Assembly (NCBI GenBank): GCA_050246475.1
Contig: JBFWVZ010000015.1
Coordinates: 1-22,402 of the forward strand
Length of the DNA: 22,402 bases
Origin: CADEEL01 sp050246475
GTDB taxonomy: Bacteria; Pseudomonadota; Alphaproteobacteria; Caulobacterales; Aquidulcibacteraceae
Direction of reading: 5' to 3'
In this document: piece after piece, positions 7,165-14,447 of the stretch
Numbering within the stretch: the stretch's first letter is position 1
How the letters are laid out: every line of letters begins with the position of its first letter
Translations under genes and position numbers: made by a program
Notes under the pieces: generated by a model
Databases searched by the model: none
Seen by the model: the letters and a program-made list of their open reading frames with translations, nothing else
Told to the model about the DNA's origin: nothing

Positions 7165-7734
7165 CTAGGCGCGCGCTTCGATCGCGCCGGCGATCCCGCG
7201 CGCCACACTCCCGATGTCCGCCATTCCATCGACGCCGACGAGCTTGCCCTGAGCACGGTAGTGCTCAACGAGCGGGGCGGTCTGATCCGTGTAGGCGTTG
7301 AGCCGCACCTTGAAGCTCTCTGGATTGTCGTCGGCGCGGCCCTCTTGCTCGAAGCGCTTGGTCACGCGCGCGATGAGCGCGGGCGCATCGACTTCCAGCC
7401 GGATCACCAGATCGATCGCGCCGCCGTGGCGCGCGAGCAAGGCATCGAGCGCGTCGGCTTGCGCGAGCGTGCGGGGGAAGCCGTCGAAGATGAAGCCCGC
7501 CGCATCGGTGTGCGCGTTCAATTGCTCTTCGATGAGCGCGATGACGATCTCGTCGGAGACAAGCGCGCCTGAATCCATGATCGCGGCGACGCGCTGGCCC
7601 AATTCGCTGCCGCTCTTCCTTGCCGCGCGCAGCATGTCGCCGGTGGAGAGCTGGATGTAACCGCGCTCCTCGACGAGTCTCTTGGCCTGGGTGCCCTTCC
7701 CCGCAGCGGGCGGACCAAAGAGGATGAGGTTCAT
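7165..7734 (-). CDS. adk: Adenylate kinase, short form
   Basis: Converts ATP plus AMP to two ADP in the cytoplasm. The 189-residue length indicates the short form without the extended LID. The P-loop is GPPAAGKGTQ (residues 7-16), the AMP-binding segment includes STGDMLR, FIFDGFPRTLAQ is the conserved core motif, and the short LID region is GRADDNPE. The ATG overlaps the secY stop (ATGA), so translation is coupled to secY, the classic spc-operon end. A small GC hairpin (GCCGC/GCGGC, 7153-7165) at the stop codon could be a weak termination signal. Confidence 0.97.
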   Translation of the reverse strand: MNLILFGPPAAGKGTQAKRLVEERGYIQLSTGDMLRAARKSGSELGQRVAAIMDSGALVSDEIVIALIEEQLNAHTDAAGFIFDGFPRTLAQADALDALLARHGGAIDLVIRLEVDAPALIARVTKRFEQEGRADDNPESFKVRLNAYTDQTAPLVEHYRAQGKLVGVDGMADIGSVARGIAGAIEARA

Positions 7735-9083
7735 CGTTTCGTCGGCGCCATGCCGCCGCCGCGCAACTTCGAGCGCTTGATCAAGCCCTCATATTGGTGC
7801 GCGACGAGATGCGATTGGATCTGCGTGACTGTGTCCATCGTGACGGAAACGACGATGAGGATCGAGGTGCCGCCCAGATAGAACGGGATGTTGTAGTAGG
7901 AGATCAGAATCTCCGGCAGAATGCAGACGAAGGTGATGTAGGCGGCGCCGATGACGGTGAGGCGCGTCAGCACGAAATCGAGATACTGCGCGGTGTTCTT
8001 GCCGGGGCGGATGCCCGGCAGGAAGCCGCCATACTTGCGCAGATTGTCCGCCGTCTCTTCCGGATTGAACACGATCGACGTGTAGAAGAAGCAGAAGAAG
8101 ATGATGCCCAGCCCGTAGAGCGCGAGGTGCAGCGGTTGGCCGTAGCCGATCGCGCCGACCGCGCCTTGAAGCCACGACGGCGCATTCTCCGATTGCCCGA
8201 TGAAGCCGAGCACAGTCGCGGGCAGCAGCAGAAGCGATGATGCGAAGATCGGCGGGATGACGCCCGCGGTGTTGATCTTCAAGGGCAGGAACGAGCTTTC
8301 GCCCATGAACATCCGATTGCCGACCTGACGCTTCGGATATTGCACGACGAGGCGGCGCTGCGAGCGCTCCATGAACACGATGAAAACCGTGACGGCGGCG
8401 AGCACGACGCCGATTGCGAGGACGCCGAAGCCCGAGATCGCGCCTTCGCTGCCGAGCGAGAGCGTTTGCAGGATGGCGGTGGGAATGCCGGCTACGATGC
8501 CCGCGAAGATGATCAGCGAGATGCCGTTGCCGACGCCGCGTGCTGTGATCTGTTCGCCCAGCCACATGAGGAACATCGTGCCGCCCGTCAGCGTCACGAC
8601 CGTCGAGAAGATGAAGAAGATGCCCGGATTGGACACGACGCCCGTCGTGCCCTGCAGGCCGATCGCGATGCCGTAGCTCTGGAGCATCGCAAGCCCGACG
8701 GTGAGGTATCGCGTGTATTGGTTGAGCTGTTTGCGCCCCGCCTCGCCTTCCTTCTTCAGCCTCTCAAGCGTCGGCGAAGTCGTGGCGAGCAACTGAATAA
8801 TGATCGACGCCGAGATATACGGCATCACATTGAGCGCAAAGACCGCCATCCGCTCGACGGCGCCGCCGGAGAACGTGTTGAACATGCCAAGGATGCCGCC
8901 GGCCTGGCCCTGGAAGGCCTGAGCGAAGGCCTGCATGTCCACGCCCGGGATCGGAATGAACGTGCCGATGCGATAGGCGACGAGCGCGCCCAACGTGAAC
9001 CAGATGCGCTTTTGCAGCTCGGTCGCCTTCGCGAAGGCGGCGAGGTTGATATTTGCGGCAAGTTGCTCAGCAGCGGAGGCCAT
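7731..9083 (-). CDS. secY: Protein translocase subunit SecY
   Basis: The 450-residue channel subunit of the SecYEG translocon in the inner membrane. The hydrophobicity pattern fits ten transmembrane helices. Recognisable segments are the TM1 entry RIGTFIPIPGVD, the plug/TM2 region with MPYISASIIIQLL, the TM5 region with GNGISLIIFAGIV, the cytoplasmic loop with VQYPKRQVGNR, and the C5 loop PEETADNLRKYGGFLPGIRPG, whose arginine contacts SecA and ribosomes. The start MASAAEQLAANI fits family length. Upstream is an unusual 123-base gap to rplO holding a palindromic repeat; downstream it overlaps adk by 4 bases. Confidence 0.98.
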   Translation of the reverse strand: MASAAEQLAANINLAAFAKATELQKRIWFTLGALVAYRIGTFIPIPGVDMQAFAQAFQGQAGGILGMFNTFSGGAVERMAVFALNVMPYISASIIIQLLATTSPTLERLKKEGEAGRKQLNQYTRYLTVGLAMLQSYGIAIGLQGTTGVVSNPGIFFIFSTVVTLTGGTMFLMWLGEQITARGVGNGISLIIFAGIVAGIPTAILQTLSLGSEGAISGFGVLAIGVVLAAVTVFIVFMERSQRRLVVQYPKRQVGNRMFMGESSFLPLKINTAGVIPPIFASSLLLLPATVLGFIGQSENAPSWLQGAVGAIGYGQPLHLALYGLGIIFFCFFYTSIVFNPEETADNLRKYGGFLPGIRPGKNTAQYLDFVLTRLTVIGAAYITFVCILPEILISYYNIPFYLGGTSILIVVSVTMDTVTQIQSHLVAHQYEGLIKRSKLRGGGMAPTKR

Positions 9084-9097
9084 TATTGCTCCAATTT

Positions 9098-9190
9098 CCT
9101 CCCCCGCGCGCGGGGGAGGTGGTGAGCGAAGCGAACCGGAGGGGGCTTGCCCCCTTGGGTCTCGCGCTCCGCGCTCGACAGCTCCCCCGC
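9098..9190. repeat. GC-rich palindromic intergenic repeat between rplO and secY
   Basis: A perfect 22-base palindrome (9098-9119, half site CCTCCCCCGCG) is followed by GGTGAGCGAAGCGAACCGG and then a second hairpin, AGGGGGC-TT-GCCCCCT (9140-9155). A further copy of CTCCCCCGC lies at 9182-9190. This layout resembles REP/RPE-type intergenic elements that occur in many copies in alphaproteobacterial genomes; copy number cannot be checked here. In the rplO-to-secY transcript it would form strong hairpins without a T-tract, so attenuation or mRNA stabilisation between the genes is possible. Confidence 0.65.
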
Positions 9191-9206
9191 AACCGGGTGA
9201 GCAAAC

Positions 9207-9692
9207 TTAGGCCGTGGCTTCCGGCGCTTCAGCCGGCTTCAGCACCTTGACCGAGCCGCCGGCCTTTTCGACGGCCTTGATCGCGGCCGCCGAAGCGCCC
9301 GTGACGACCAACGTCACTTTGGTCTTCAGCTCGCCTTGCGCAAGGAGCCTGACGCCGTCGTTCTTGCGCCGGACGACGCCGGCCTCAGCGAGCGCCGCCT
9401 CATTGATCTCGCCCTTGGGGTCCAGTTTCTTGGCGTCGATGGCCTTTTGCAGCCGGCCGAGATTGACCCAGGCGAGCTTGGCGCGGTTCATCGAGTTGAA
9501 GCCGCGCTTCGGCATGCGCATGTGGATGGGCATCTGCCCACCCTCGAAGCCGTTGATCGAGACGCCGCTGCGGGACTTTTGCCCCTTCACGCCGCGCCCG
9601 GCCGTCTTGCCCTTGCCGGAGCCGACGCCGCGGCCGACGCGCATCCGGTTCTTCGTCGCGCCCGGGCGGTCCTTGATGTCGTTGAGACGCAT
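9207..9692 (-). CDS. rplO: 50S ribosomal protein L15
   Basis: Large-subunit protein binding 23S rRNA. It has 161 residues and starts MRLNDIKDRPGATKNRMRVG. The typical glycine/basic loop GSGKGKTAGRGVKGQKSRSG and GFEGGQMPIHMRMPKRGF follow. The C-terminal KVTLVVTGASAAAIKAVEKAGG is the conserved fold end. I used the ATG at 9692, preceded by a GGAG ribosome binding site; the frame continues upstream but only through rpmD sequence. It follows rpmD by about 20 bases. Confidence 0.98.
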   Translation of the reverse strand: MRLNDIKDRPGATKNRMRVGRGVGSGKGKTAGRGVKGQKSRSGVSINGFEGGQMPIHMRMPKRGFNSMNRAKLAWVNLGRLQKAIDAKKLDPKGEINEAALAEAGVVRRKNDGVRLLAQGELKTKVTLVVTGASAAAIKAVEKAGGSVKVLKPAEAPEATA

Positions 9693-9711
9693 TTTCTTCG
9701 CTCCGTGAGGT

Positions 9712-9924
9712 CTATTCGACGACCTGCACAAGGTGATGGACTTTGCGCACCATGCCGCGGATCGAGGGCGTATCCTCAAGCTCCACGATCTGGCCCGCGC
9801 GCATGAGGCCGAGCCCGGTGAGCGTCGCGCGCTGGGTCGCGTCGCGGCGGATCGGGCTGCCGATGCGCTTCACTTTGAGTTTCGCGCCGCTCTTCTTCGC
9901 GGGCGCAGCTTTTTTCGCCGCCAT
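9712..9924 (-). CDS. rpmD: 50S ribosomal protein L30
   Basis: A 70-residue large-subunit protein. The core LKVKRIGSPIRRDATQRATL is followed by GLGLMRAGQIVELEDTPSIRG and MVRKVHHLVQVVE, matching L30. An N-terminal MAAKKAAPAKKSGAK extension makes it about ten residues longer than the E. coli protein. The start lies five bases after the rpsE stop, in the usual spc position between rpsE and rplO. Confidence 0.97.
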   Translation of the reverse strand: MAAKKAAPAKKSGAKLKVKRIGSPIRRDATQRATLTGLGLMRAGQIVELEDTPSIRGMVRKVHHLVQVVE

Positions 9925-9929
9925 GACGC

Positions 9930-10622
9930 TTAGCCTTCAGCCGGAACGTCGCCCACGCTCGCGCCGTCCTGACGGCGTGAAACGAGATCGGCGACTTTGA
10001 GATTGCGACGGTTGGCGACGTGACGCGGGCTTTGCTGCTGCTTCAGCGCATCGAACGTGGCGCGCACCATGTTGTACGGATTCGACGAGCCCTGGCTCTT
10101 GCCCACGACATCGGAGACGCCGAGCACTTCGAGCACGGCGCGCATGGGCCCGCCGGCGATGAGGCCGGTGCCCGCGGGCGCGGCGCGCAGCATGATCTTG
10201 CCCGCACCCCAGCGGCCGCGGCCGTCATGGTGTAGCGTGCGCCCTTCCCGAAGCGGCACGCGGATCATGCTTTTCTTGGCTTCGTCCGTCGCTTTGCGGA
10301 TCGCTTCGGGCACTTCGCGCGCCTTGCCGTGGCCAAAGCCCACGCGGCCCTTCTTGTCTCCCACGACGACGAGCGCGGCGAACGCGAAATTCTTACCGCC
10401 CTTCACGACCTTGGCGACGCGATTGATCGCGACGAGCTTGTCGACGAACTCGCTGTCACGCTCTTCACCGCTTTCGCGGCCGCGCCGATCATCACGACGG
10501 CCACGATCGCCGCCCCCGCCGCCGCCGCGGCGCGGGCCGCGCGGGCCACGGGGGCCGCGCGGTTGTTCCGGCGGAGCGGATGGGGCGTCGCCCGTCGAGC
10601 CTGCGCTGGTTTCGTCCGTCAT
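9930..10622 (-). CDS. rpsE: 30S ribosomal protein S5 with Arg/Gly-rich N-terminal extension
   Basis: Small-subunit protein involved in decoding accuracy and translocation. The conserved part starts near DKLVAINRVAKVVKGGKNF (about residue 61) and includes VVGDKKGRVGFGHGKAREV and the C-terminal RSPHVANR-like SPRHVANRRNL. The protein is 230 residues against about 167 in E. coli. Most of the difference is an N-terminal stretch of about 57 residues rich in PRG repeats, glycine and Arg/Asp. The ATG at 10622 gives MTDETSAG; upstream codons overlap rplR. The extension is intact and in frame, so it is probably real and surface-exposed or RNA-binding. Confidence 0.97.
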   Translation of the reverse strand: MTDETSAGSTGDAPSAPPEQPRGPRGPRGPRRGGGGGGDRGRRDDRRGRESGEERDSEFVDKLVAINRVAKVVKGGKNFAFAALVVVGDKKGRVGFGHGKAREVPEAIRKATDEAKKSMIRVPLREGRTLHHDGRGRWGAGKIMLRAAPAGTGLIAGGPMRAVLEVLGVSDVVGKSQGSSNPYNMVRATFDALKQQQSPRHVANRRNLKVADLVSRRQDGASVGDVPAEG

Positions 10623-10632
10623 CGCTTCGTCC

Positions 10633-10995
10633 TCAGAAATCGAGACCGCCCTCACGGGCGGCGTCAGCCAGCGCTTTCACGCGGCCATGATAAATGTAGG
10701 CGCCGCGGTCAAAGACGACCTTGGAGACCTTGGCGGCCTTCGCGCGCTCGGCGATGAGTTTGCCGATGGCGCTCGCGGCGTCCTTGTTGGAGCCCTTTTT
10801 GTGCTTCTTGATGAAGTCTTCCTCGAGCGAAGAGGCCGCCGCAAGCGTCACGCCCTTCTCATCGTCGATGATCTGCGCCGAAATGTTTTTCGACGAGCGA
10901 TGAACCGAAAGACGCGGGCGTCCGTTCGCGACCTTCTTGAGGTGCGTGCGGGCGCGCTGGGAGCGGCGGGCGTGTTTGACGTTCGCGGTCTTCAT
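10633..10995 (-). CDS. rplR: 50S ribosomal protein L18
   Basis: Binds 5S rRNA in the central protuberance. The 120 residues have a basic N-terminus (KHARRSQRARTHLKK), then RPRLSVHRSSKNISAQIID and the C-terminal VVFDRGAYIYHGRVKALADAAREGGLDF, the clearest L18 signature. Length is normal for the family. It starts four bases after the rplF stop, so the two are probably translated together. Confidence 0.98.
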   Translation of the reverse strand: MKTANVKHARRSQRARTHLKKVANGRPRLSVHRSSKNISAQIIDDEKGVTLAAASSLEEDFIKKHKKGSNKDAASAIGKLIAERAKAAKVSKVVFDRGAYIYHGRVKALADAAREGGLDF

Positions 10996-10999
10996 CGGC

Positions 11000-11533
11000 T
11001 TACTTCTTCTTGCCTTCTTTGCGCCGGATGCGCTCGCCTTGGTATTTCACGCCCTTGCCCTTGTAGGGCTCAGGCGGACGGAAGCTGCGGATTTCCGCGG
11101 CCGCCTGCCCCACGACTTGCGGATCGATGCCGGAAATCTTGATCTCGACGGGGCGCGGCGTGGCGATGGTGACGCCCGCGGGCGGCTCGTAAATCACGTC
11201 GTGCGAATAGCCGAGCGCGAGTTGGAGATTCTTGCCTTGCATCGAGGCGCGATAGCCGACGCCGGTGAGCTCCAACGTCTTCTCGAAGCCGTCCGTCACG
11301 CCCTTCACCTGGTTGGCGAGGATCGCGCGCGTCATGCCCCACATCGCGCGCGAGCGCTGCGTTTCGTGGCGCGGCTTCACGGTGATCTCACCGTTGCCGT
11401 GCGCAACTTCGACATCGTCAGGCGCGCGGAAGGAGAGAGCGCCTTTCGGGCCCTTGACGTTGATCTCCTGGCCCTTGACCGCGACGGTGACGCCGCTGGG
11501 GGTCGAGATCGGTTTTTTGCCGACGCGGGACAT
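11000..11533 (-). CDS. rplF: 50S ribosomal protein L6
   Basis: Large-subunit protein near the GTPase-associated region. The 177 residues begin MSRVGKKPISTPSGVTV and contain KGPKGAL in the first repeat, LELTGVGYRASMQGK and the C-terminal signature EIRSFRPPEPYKGKGVKYQG. The start is the ATG at 11533, one base from the rpsH stop. The upstream in-frame residues come from rpsH sequence and are not used. It ends in a basic RRKEGKKK tail. Confidence 0.98.
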   Translation of the reverse strand: MSRVGKKPISTPSGVTVAVKGQEINVKGPKGALSFRAPDDVEVAHGNGEITVKPRHETQRSRAMWGMTRAILANQVKGVTDGFEKTLELTGVGYRASMQGKNLQLALGYSHDVIYEPPAGVTIATPRPVEIKISGIDPQVVGQAAAEIRSFRPPEPYKGKGVKYQGERIRRKEGKKK

Positions 11534-11534
11534 A

Positions 11535-11930
11535 TCAATACACCCGGCAGAGAACTTCGCCGCCGACGTTTTGAGCGCGCGCAGCCGCGTCACTCATCAC
11601 GCCCTTCGGCGTCGAAAGAATGGAGACGCCCAAGCCGTTGCGCACCAAGCCCAGATCCTTGATCGAGGAATAGACGCGACGGCCGGGTTTCGAAATGCGG
11701 GCGATCTCGCTGATGACCGGCGCGCCTTCGAAATATTTGAGCTGGATTTCGAGCTCTTTCTTCCCGTTCTTCTCCACTTCCGCATAGGAGCGGATGAAGC
11801 CTTCCTCGATCAGCACATCGAGCACGCGCGCGCGCAGCTTCGAGGCCGGAGACAGCACCGTGGAGCGCCCGCGCAGCTGCGCGTTGCGGATGCGAGTGAG
11901 CATATCGCCCAGGGGATCGTTCAGATTCAT
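11535..11930 (-). CDS. rpsH: 30S ribosomal protein S8
   Basis: Binds 16S rRNA helix 21 and in enterics also acts as translational repressor of the spc operon; whether it does so here is unknown. The 131 residues start MNLNDPLGDMLTRIRNAQ and end with LGVSILSTPKGVMSDAAARA plus GGEVLCRVY, the family C-terminus. Length and start are standard. It lies ten bases after rpsN and one base before rplF. Confidence 0.98.
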   Translation of the reverse strand: MNLNDPLGDMLTRIRNAQLRGRSTVLSPASKLRARVLDVLIEEGFIRSYAEVEKNGKKELEIQLKYFEGAPVISEIARISKPGRRVYSSIKDLGLVRNGLGVSILSTPKGVMSDAAARAQNVGGEVLCRVY

Positions 11931-11940
11931 GACCGCTCCC

Positions 11941-12246
11941 TCACCAGCTCGATTTGACCATGCCGGGCACCTGGCCCTTGGAGGCCAGATCCCGCAACGC
12001 GATGCGCGACAGCTTCAGCTTCCGATAGAAGCCGCGCGGCCGGCCCGAAAGCTCGCAGCGATTGCGGTAGCGCGTGGGCGAGGAATTGCGCGGCAGCTCG
12101 GCGAGCTTGAGGCGCGCCTGGAAGCGCTCCTCCGGCGGCAGCGCCTCATCGAGGGCCGTCGCCTTAAGCTTCGCGCGGCGCGCGGCGTATTTCTTCGCCA
12201 TCCGCTTACGCTTTTCGTTGCGCTCGACTGAGCTTGTCTTCGCCAT
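11941..12246 (-). CDS. rpsN: 30S ribosomal protein S14, zinc-free form
   Basis: Small-subunit head protein. It has 101 residues: MAKTSSVERNEKRKRM at the start and CELSGRPRGFYRKLKLSR with the C-terminal GMVKSSW, all typical of S14. It is the long form without the CxxC pairs of the zinc-binding version, and only one cysteine is present. The position between rplE and rpsH is the standard one. The gap of 41 bases to rplE is one of the larger ones in this cluster. Confidence 0.97.
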   Translation of the reverse strand: MAKTSSVERNEKRKRMAKKYAARRAKLKATALDEALPPEERFQARLKLAELPRNSSPTRYRNRCELSGRPRGFYRKLKLSRIALRDLASKGQVPGMVKSSW

Positions 12247-12287
12247 TCATTCTCTCCGCGTTGTTCCGGGGTGGATCGCCTGCGCGA

Positions 12288-12842
12288 TCAGTTCCGGAAC
12301 GGGAAATCCAATTCTTTCAGAAGCGCCTTCGCTTCGTCGTTCGTGTTCGCCGTCGTGCAGACGATGATGTCCATGCCCCAGACCTGATCGATTGAATCGT
12401 AGTCGATCTCCGGGAAAACGATGTGTTCCTTGATGCCCATCGCGAAATTGCCACGTCCATCGAAGGAGCGGCCGTTCAAGCCACGAAAATCCTTCACCCG
12501 CGGCAGCGCGATCGTGACGAGGCGATCGAGAAATTCGTACATCCGATCCTTGCGCAGCGTGACTTTGCAGCCGATCGCCATGCCGTCGCGGATCTTGAAT
12601 TGCGCGATCGACTTTTTTGACTTGGTCGCCACCGGCTTTTGACCGGAGATGAGCGCAAGCGCATCCATGGCGGACTTGAGCTTCTTGGAATCGGCCACAG
12701 CCTCGCCCACGCCCATGTTGATCACGATCTTATCCAGACGCGGGATCTGCATGTCGTTGGTGTATTTGAATTGCTCGCGCAGGCTTTTGCGCACCGTATC
12801 GCGGTAGCGCTTCTTCATGCGCGGTTCGTACGCTTCAGACAT
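12288..12842 (-). CDS. rplE: 50S ribosomal protein L5
   Basis: Binds 5S rRNA and contacts the P-site tRNA. The 184 residues begin MSEAYEPRMKKRYRDTV and include IPRLDKIVINMGVGEA, SGQKPVATKSKKSIAQFKIR, GLNGRSFDGRGNFAMGIKEH and VWGMDIIVCTTANTNDEAK, all diagnostic. The ATG at 12842 overlaps the rplX stop by 8 bases (ATGTCTGA), indicating translational coupling. A longer open frame upstream reads through rplX and is discarded. Confidence 0.98.
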   Translation of the reverse strand: MSEAYEPRMKKRYRDTVRKSLREQFKYTNDMQIPRLDKIVINMGVGEAVADSKKLKSAMDALALISGQKPVATKSKKSIAQFKIRDGMAIGCKVTLRKDRMYEFLDRLVTIALPRVKDFRGLNGRSFDGRGNFAMGIKEHIVFPEIDYDSIDQVWGMDIIVCTTANTNDEAKALLKELDFPFRN

Positions 12843-13164
12843 CGATCTGAACTCCCGAGCGCTTCGCAATGCGGACCTTGCGCTGCTGCGCACCCTCGCC
12901 GACCACCTTGAACCCGACGCGCGTGGCTTCACCCGTTTTCGGGTCGCGCATCGCGACGTTGGAGACGTGGATCGCCGCCGGCTTCGTCTTCACGCCGCCC
13001 TGCGGATCCGTCATCGATGGCTTCATGTGGCGCTTCACGAGATTGACGCCCTCGACGACGACGCGCTCGTCGTTCGTGCGCACCTCGATCACGCGCCCGC
13101 TTTTGCCTTTGTCCTTGCCGGCGATCACGATGACCGTGTCGCCCTTCTTGATCTTCGCGGCCAT
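12835..13164 (-). CDS. rplX: 50S ribosomal protein L24
   Basis: An assembly-initiating large-subunit protein that binds near the 5' end of 23S rRNA. The 109 residues start AAKIKKGDTVIVIAGKDKGK, a KOW motif, followed by VVEGVNLVKRHMKPS and IHVSNVAMRDPKTGEATRVG. It starts two bases after the rplN stop, and its 3' end overlaps the start of rplE by 8 bases. Length is close to the E. coli protein. Confidence 0.98.
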   Translation of the reverse strand: MAAKIKKGDTVIVIAGKDKGKSGRVIEVRTNDERVVVEGVNLVKRHMKPSMTDPQGGVKTKPAAIHVSNVAMRDPKTGEATRVGFKVVGEGAQQRKVRIAKRSGVQIDV

Positions 13165-13166
13165 GG

Positions 13167-13535
13167 TTAGAGCACCTCCGGCGCCAGCGAGATGATCTTC
13201 ATCTGGTTCTTCGCGCGCAGTTCGCGCGGCACCGGTCCGAAGATGCGCGTCCCGATCGGTTCGCCCTGATTGTTGATGAGCACGGCGGCGTTGGAATCGA
13301 ACCGGATGGTCGAGCCGTCCTTGCGCTTGATGTCCTTCGAGACGCGCACGACGATGGCTTTGCGCACATCGCCCTTCTTCACGCGCCCGCGCGGCATCGC
13401 CTCCTTGATCGAGACGACGATGATATCCCCGACTGTCGCGTAGCGGCGCTTCGAGCCGCCGAGCACCTTAATGCACATGACCCGCTTCGCGCCGGAATTG
13501 TCGGCGACGTCGAGATTGGTCTGCATCTGGATCAT
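13167..13535 (-). CDS. rplN: 50S ribosomal protein L14
   Basis: Interface protein of the large subunit that helps form an intersubunit bridge and is the binding site of the silencing factor RsfS in bacteria. The 122 residues start MIQMQTNLDVADNSGAKRV and include VGDIIVVSIKEAMPRGRVKKGD and RIFGPVPRELR, a standard-length L14. Thirty-one bases separate it from rpsQ upstream. Confidence 0.98.
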   Translation of the reverse strand: MIQMQTNLDVADNSGAKRVMCIKVLGGSKRRYATVGDIIVVSIKEAMPRGRVKKGDVRKAIVVRVSKDIKRKDGSTIRFDSNAAVLINNQGEPIGTRIFGPVPRELRAKNQMKIISLAPEVL

Positions 13536-13567
13536 GACGTGATCCTCAATCCTTCAAACGACGACGA

Positions 13568-13807
13568 TTAAGCGCCTGCGCGCCCGACGACTTCCCACCG
13601 CTTCAGCTTCGACTTCGGCGGACATTCCGTGATTTCGACGCGATCGCCCGGCTTGAAAGCGTTCGCTTCGTCATGAGCGTGATACTTCTTCGAACGGCGG
13701 ACGGTCTTCTTCAGCACGGGGTGGAGGAACGTGCGCTCCACCTGCACGACGACTGTCTTCTCGCCCTTGTCGCTCACTACGAGCCCGGTCATCACACGAC
13801 GCGGCAT
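13568..13807 (-). CDS. rpsQ: 30S ribosomal protein S17
   Basis: A primary 16S rRNA-binding protein with an OB fold. The 79 residues begin MPRRVMTGLVVSDKGEKTVV and carry HPVLKKTVRRSKKYHAHDE and GDRVEITECPPKSKLKRW, the S17 signature. Size is normal for alphaproteobacteria. It follows rpmC by 12 bases, consistent with cotranscription. Confidence 0.98.
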   Translation of the reverse strand: MPRRVMTGLVVSDKGEKTVVVQVERTFLHPVLKKTVRRSKKYHAHDEANAFKPGDRVEITECPPKSKLKRWEVVGRAGA

Positions 13808-13819
13808 ATCGATCTCTCC

Positions 13820-14029
13820 TTAGGCCTGCGCCTGCGTTGATTTGCGCGCCGCTTCGCGCAGCACGGTTTGCACGCGCGCGATGTCGCGGCGGACGTCGCG
13901 GATGCGCGAGGGCTTCTCGAGCTGGCCGGTGGCCTGCTGGAAGCGCAGGTTGAACTGCTCTTTCTTGAGACGCGCGAGCTCGTCCTTGAGCTTGCCTTCG
14001 TCCAGCTTGCGGACATCGACGATCTTCAT
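13820..14029 (-). CDS. rpmC: 50S ribosomal protein L29
   Basis: A two-helix protein at the polypeptide exit tunnel near the trigger factor and SRP docking site. The 69 residues start MKIVDVRKLDEGKLKDELAR and include LKKEQFNLRFQQATGQLEKP and RDIARVQTVLREA. I used the ATG at 14029, which is separated from the rplP stop by a single base (TGA-G-ATG); the open frame upstream is only rplP sequence. Confidence 0.97.
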   Translation of the reverse strand: MKIVDVRKLDEGKLKDELARLKKEQFNLRFQQATGQLEKPSRIRDVRRDIARVQTVLREAARKSTQAQA

Positions 14030-14030
14030 C

Positions 14031-14447
14031 TCATTGCCCCTCGAGCCGGGTGACGATGCGCGTGCGGATCGGCAGCTTCGCCGCGCCCAGGCGCAGAGAT
14101 TCCCGCGCGACCGCATCCGGCACGCCGTCGATCTCGAACACGATGCGGCCAGGCTTCACGCGCGCGGCCCAGAATTCGACCGCGCCCTTGCCTGAGCCCA
14201 TGCGCACTTCAGTCGGCTTCTTGGAGACCGGCACGTCCGGGAAGATGCGAATCCACACTTTGCCCTGGCGCTTCATTTCACGCGTGATCGCGCGGCGCGC
14301 CGCTTCGATCTGGCGCGCGGTGACGCGCTCGGGCTCAAGCGCCTTCAAGCCGTAAGACCCGAAATTGAGCATCGCGCCGGACGTCGCGAGGCCCTTGATC
14401 CGGCCTTTGTGCGCGCGGCGAAACTTGGTTTTCTTCGGCTGCAGCAT
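14031..14447 (-). CDS. rplP: 50S ribosomal protein L16
   Basis: Contacts A-site tRNA and 23S rRNA near the peptidyl-transferase centre. The 138 residues start MLQPKKTKFRRAHKGRIKG, then VWIRIFPDVPVSKKPTEVRM and GSGKGAVEFWAARVKPGRI. The arginine in the VRMGSGKG loop corresponds to the site that is hydroxylated in E. coli L16; modification here is unknown. The ATG directly follows the rpsC TAG with no gap. Confidence 0.98.
   Translation of the reverse strand: MLQPKKTKFRRAHKGRIKGLATSGAMLNFGSYGLKALEPERVTARQIEAARRAITREMKRQGKVWIRIFPDVPVSKKPTEVRMGSGKGAVEFWAARVKPGRIVFEIDGVPDAVARESLRLGAAKLPIRTRIVTRLEGQ

Noticed and set aside
8340..9125. A 261-codon plus-strand frame opposite secY
   Set aside because: His/Asp/Arg-rich composition and full overlap with a certain SecY gene mark it as a shadow.
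10057..11142. A 361-codon plus-strand frame opposite rpsE and rplR
   Set aside because: It is antisense to two certain ribosomal protein genes and shows no family motif.
12843..12932. An upstream extension of rplE
   Set aside because: Those codons lie within rplX in another frame; the conserved L5 start is at 12842 with an overlap typical for this operon. The same argument removes extended starts for rplO, rpmC, rplF, rpsE and rpsS.
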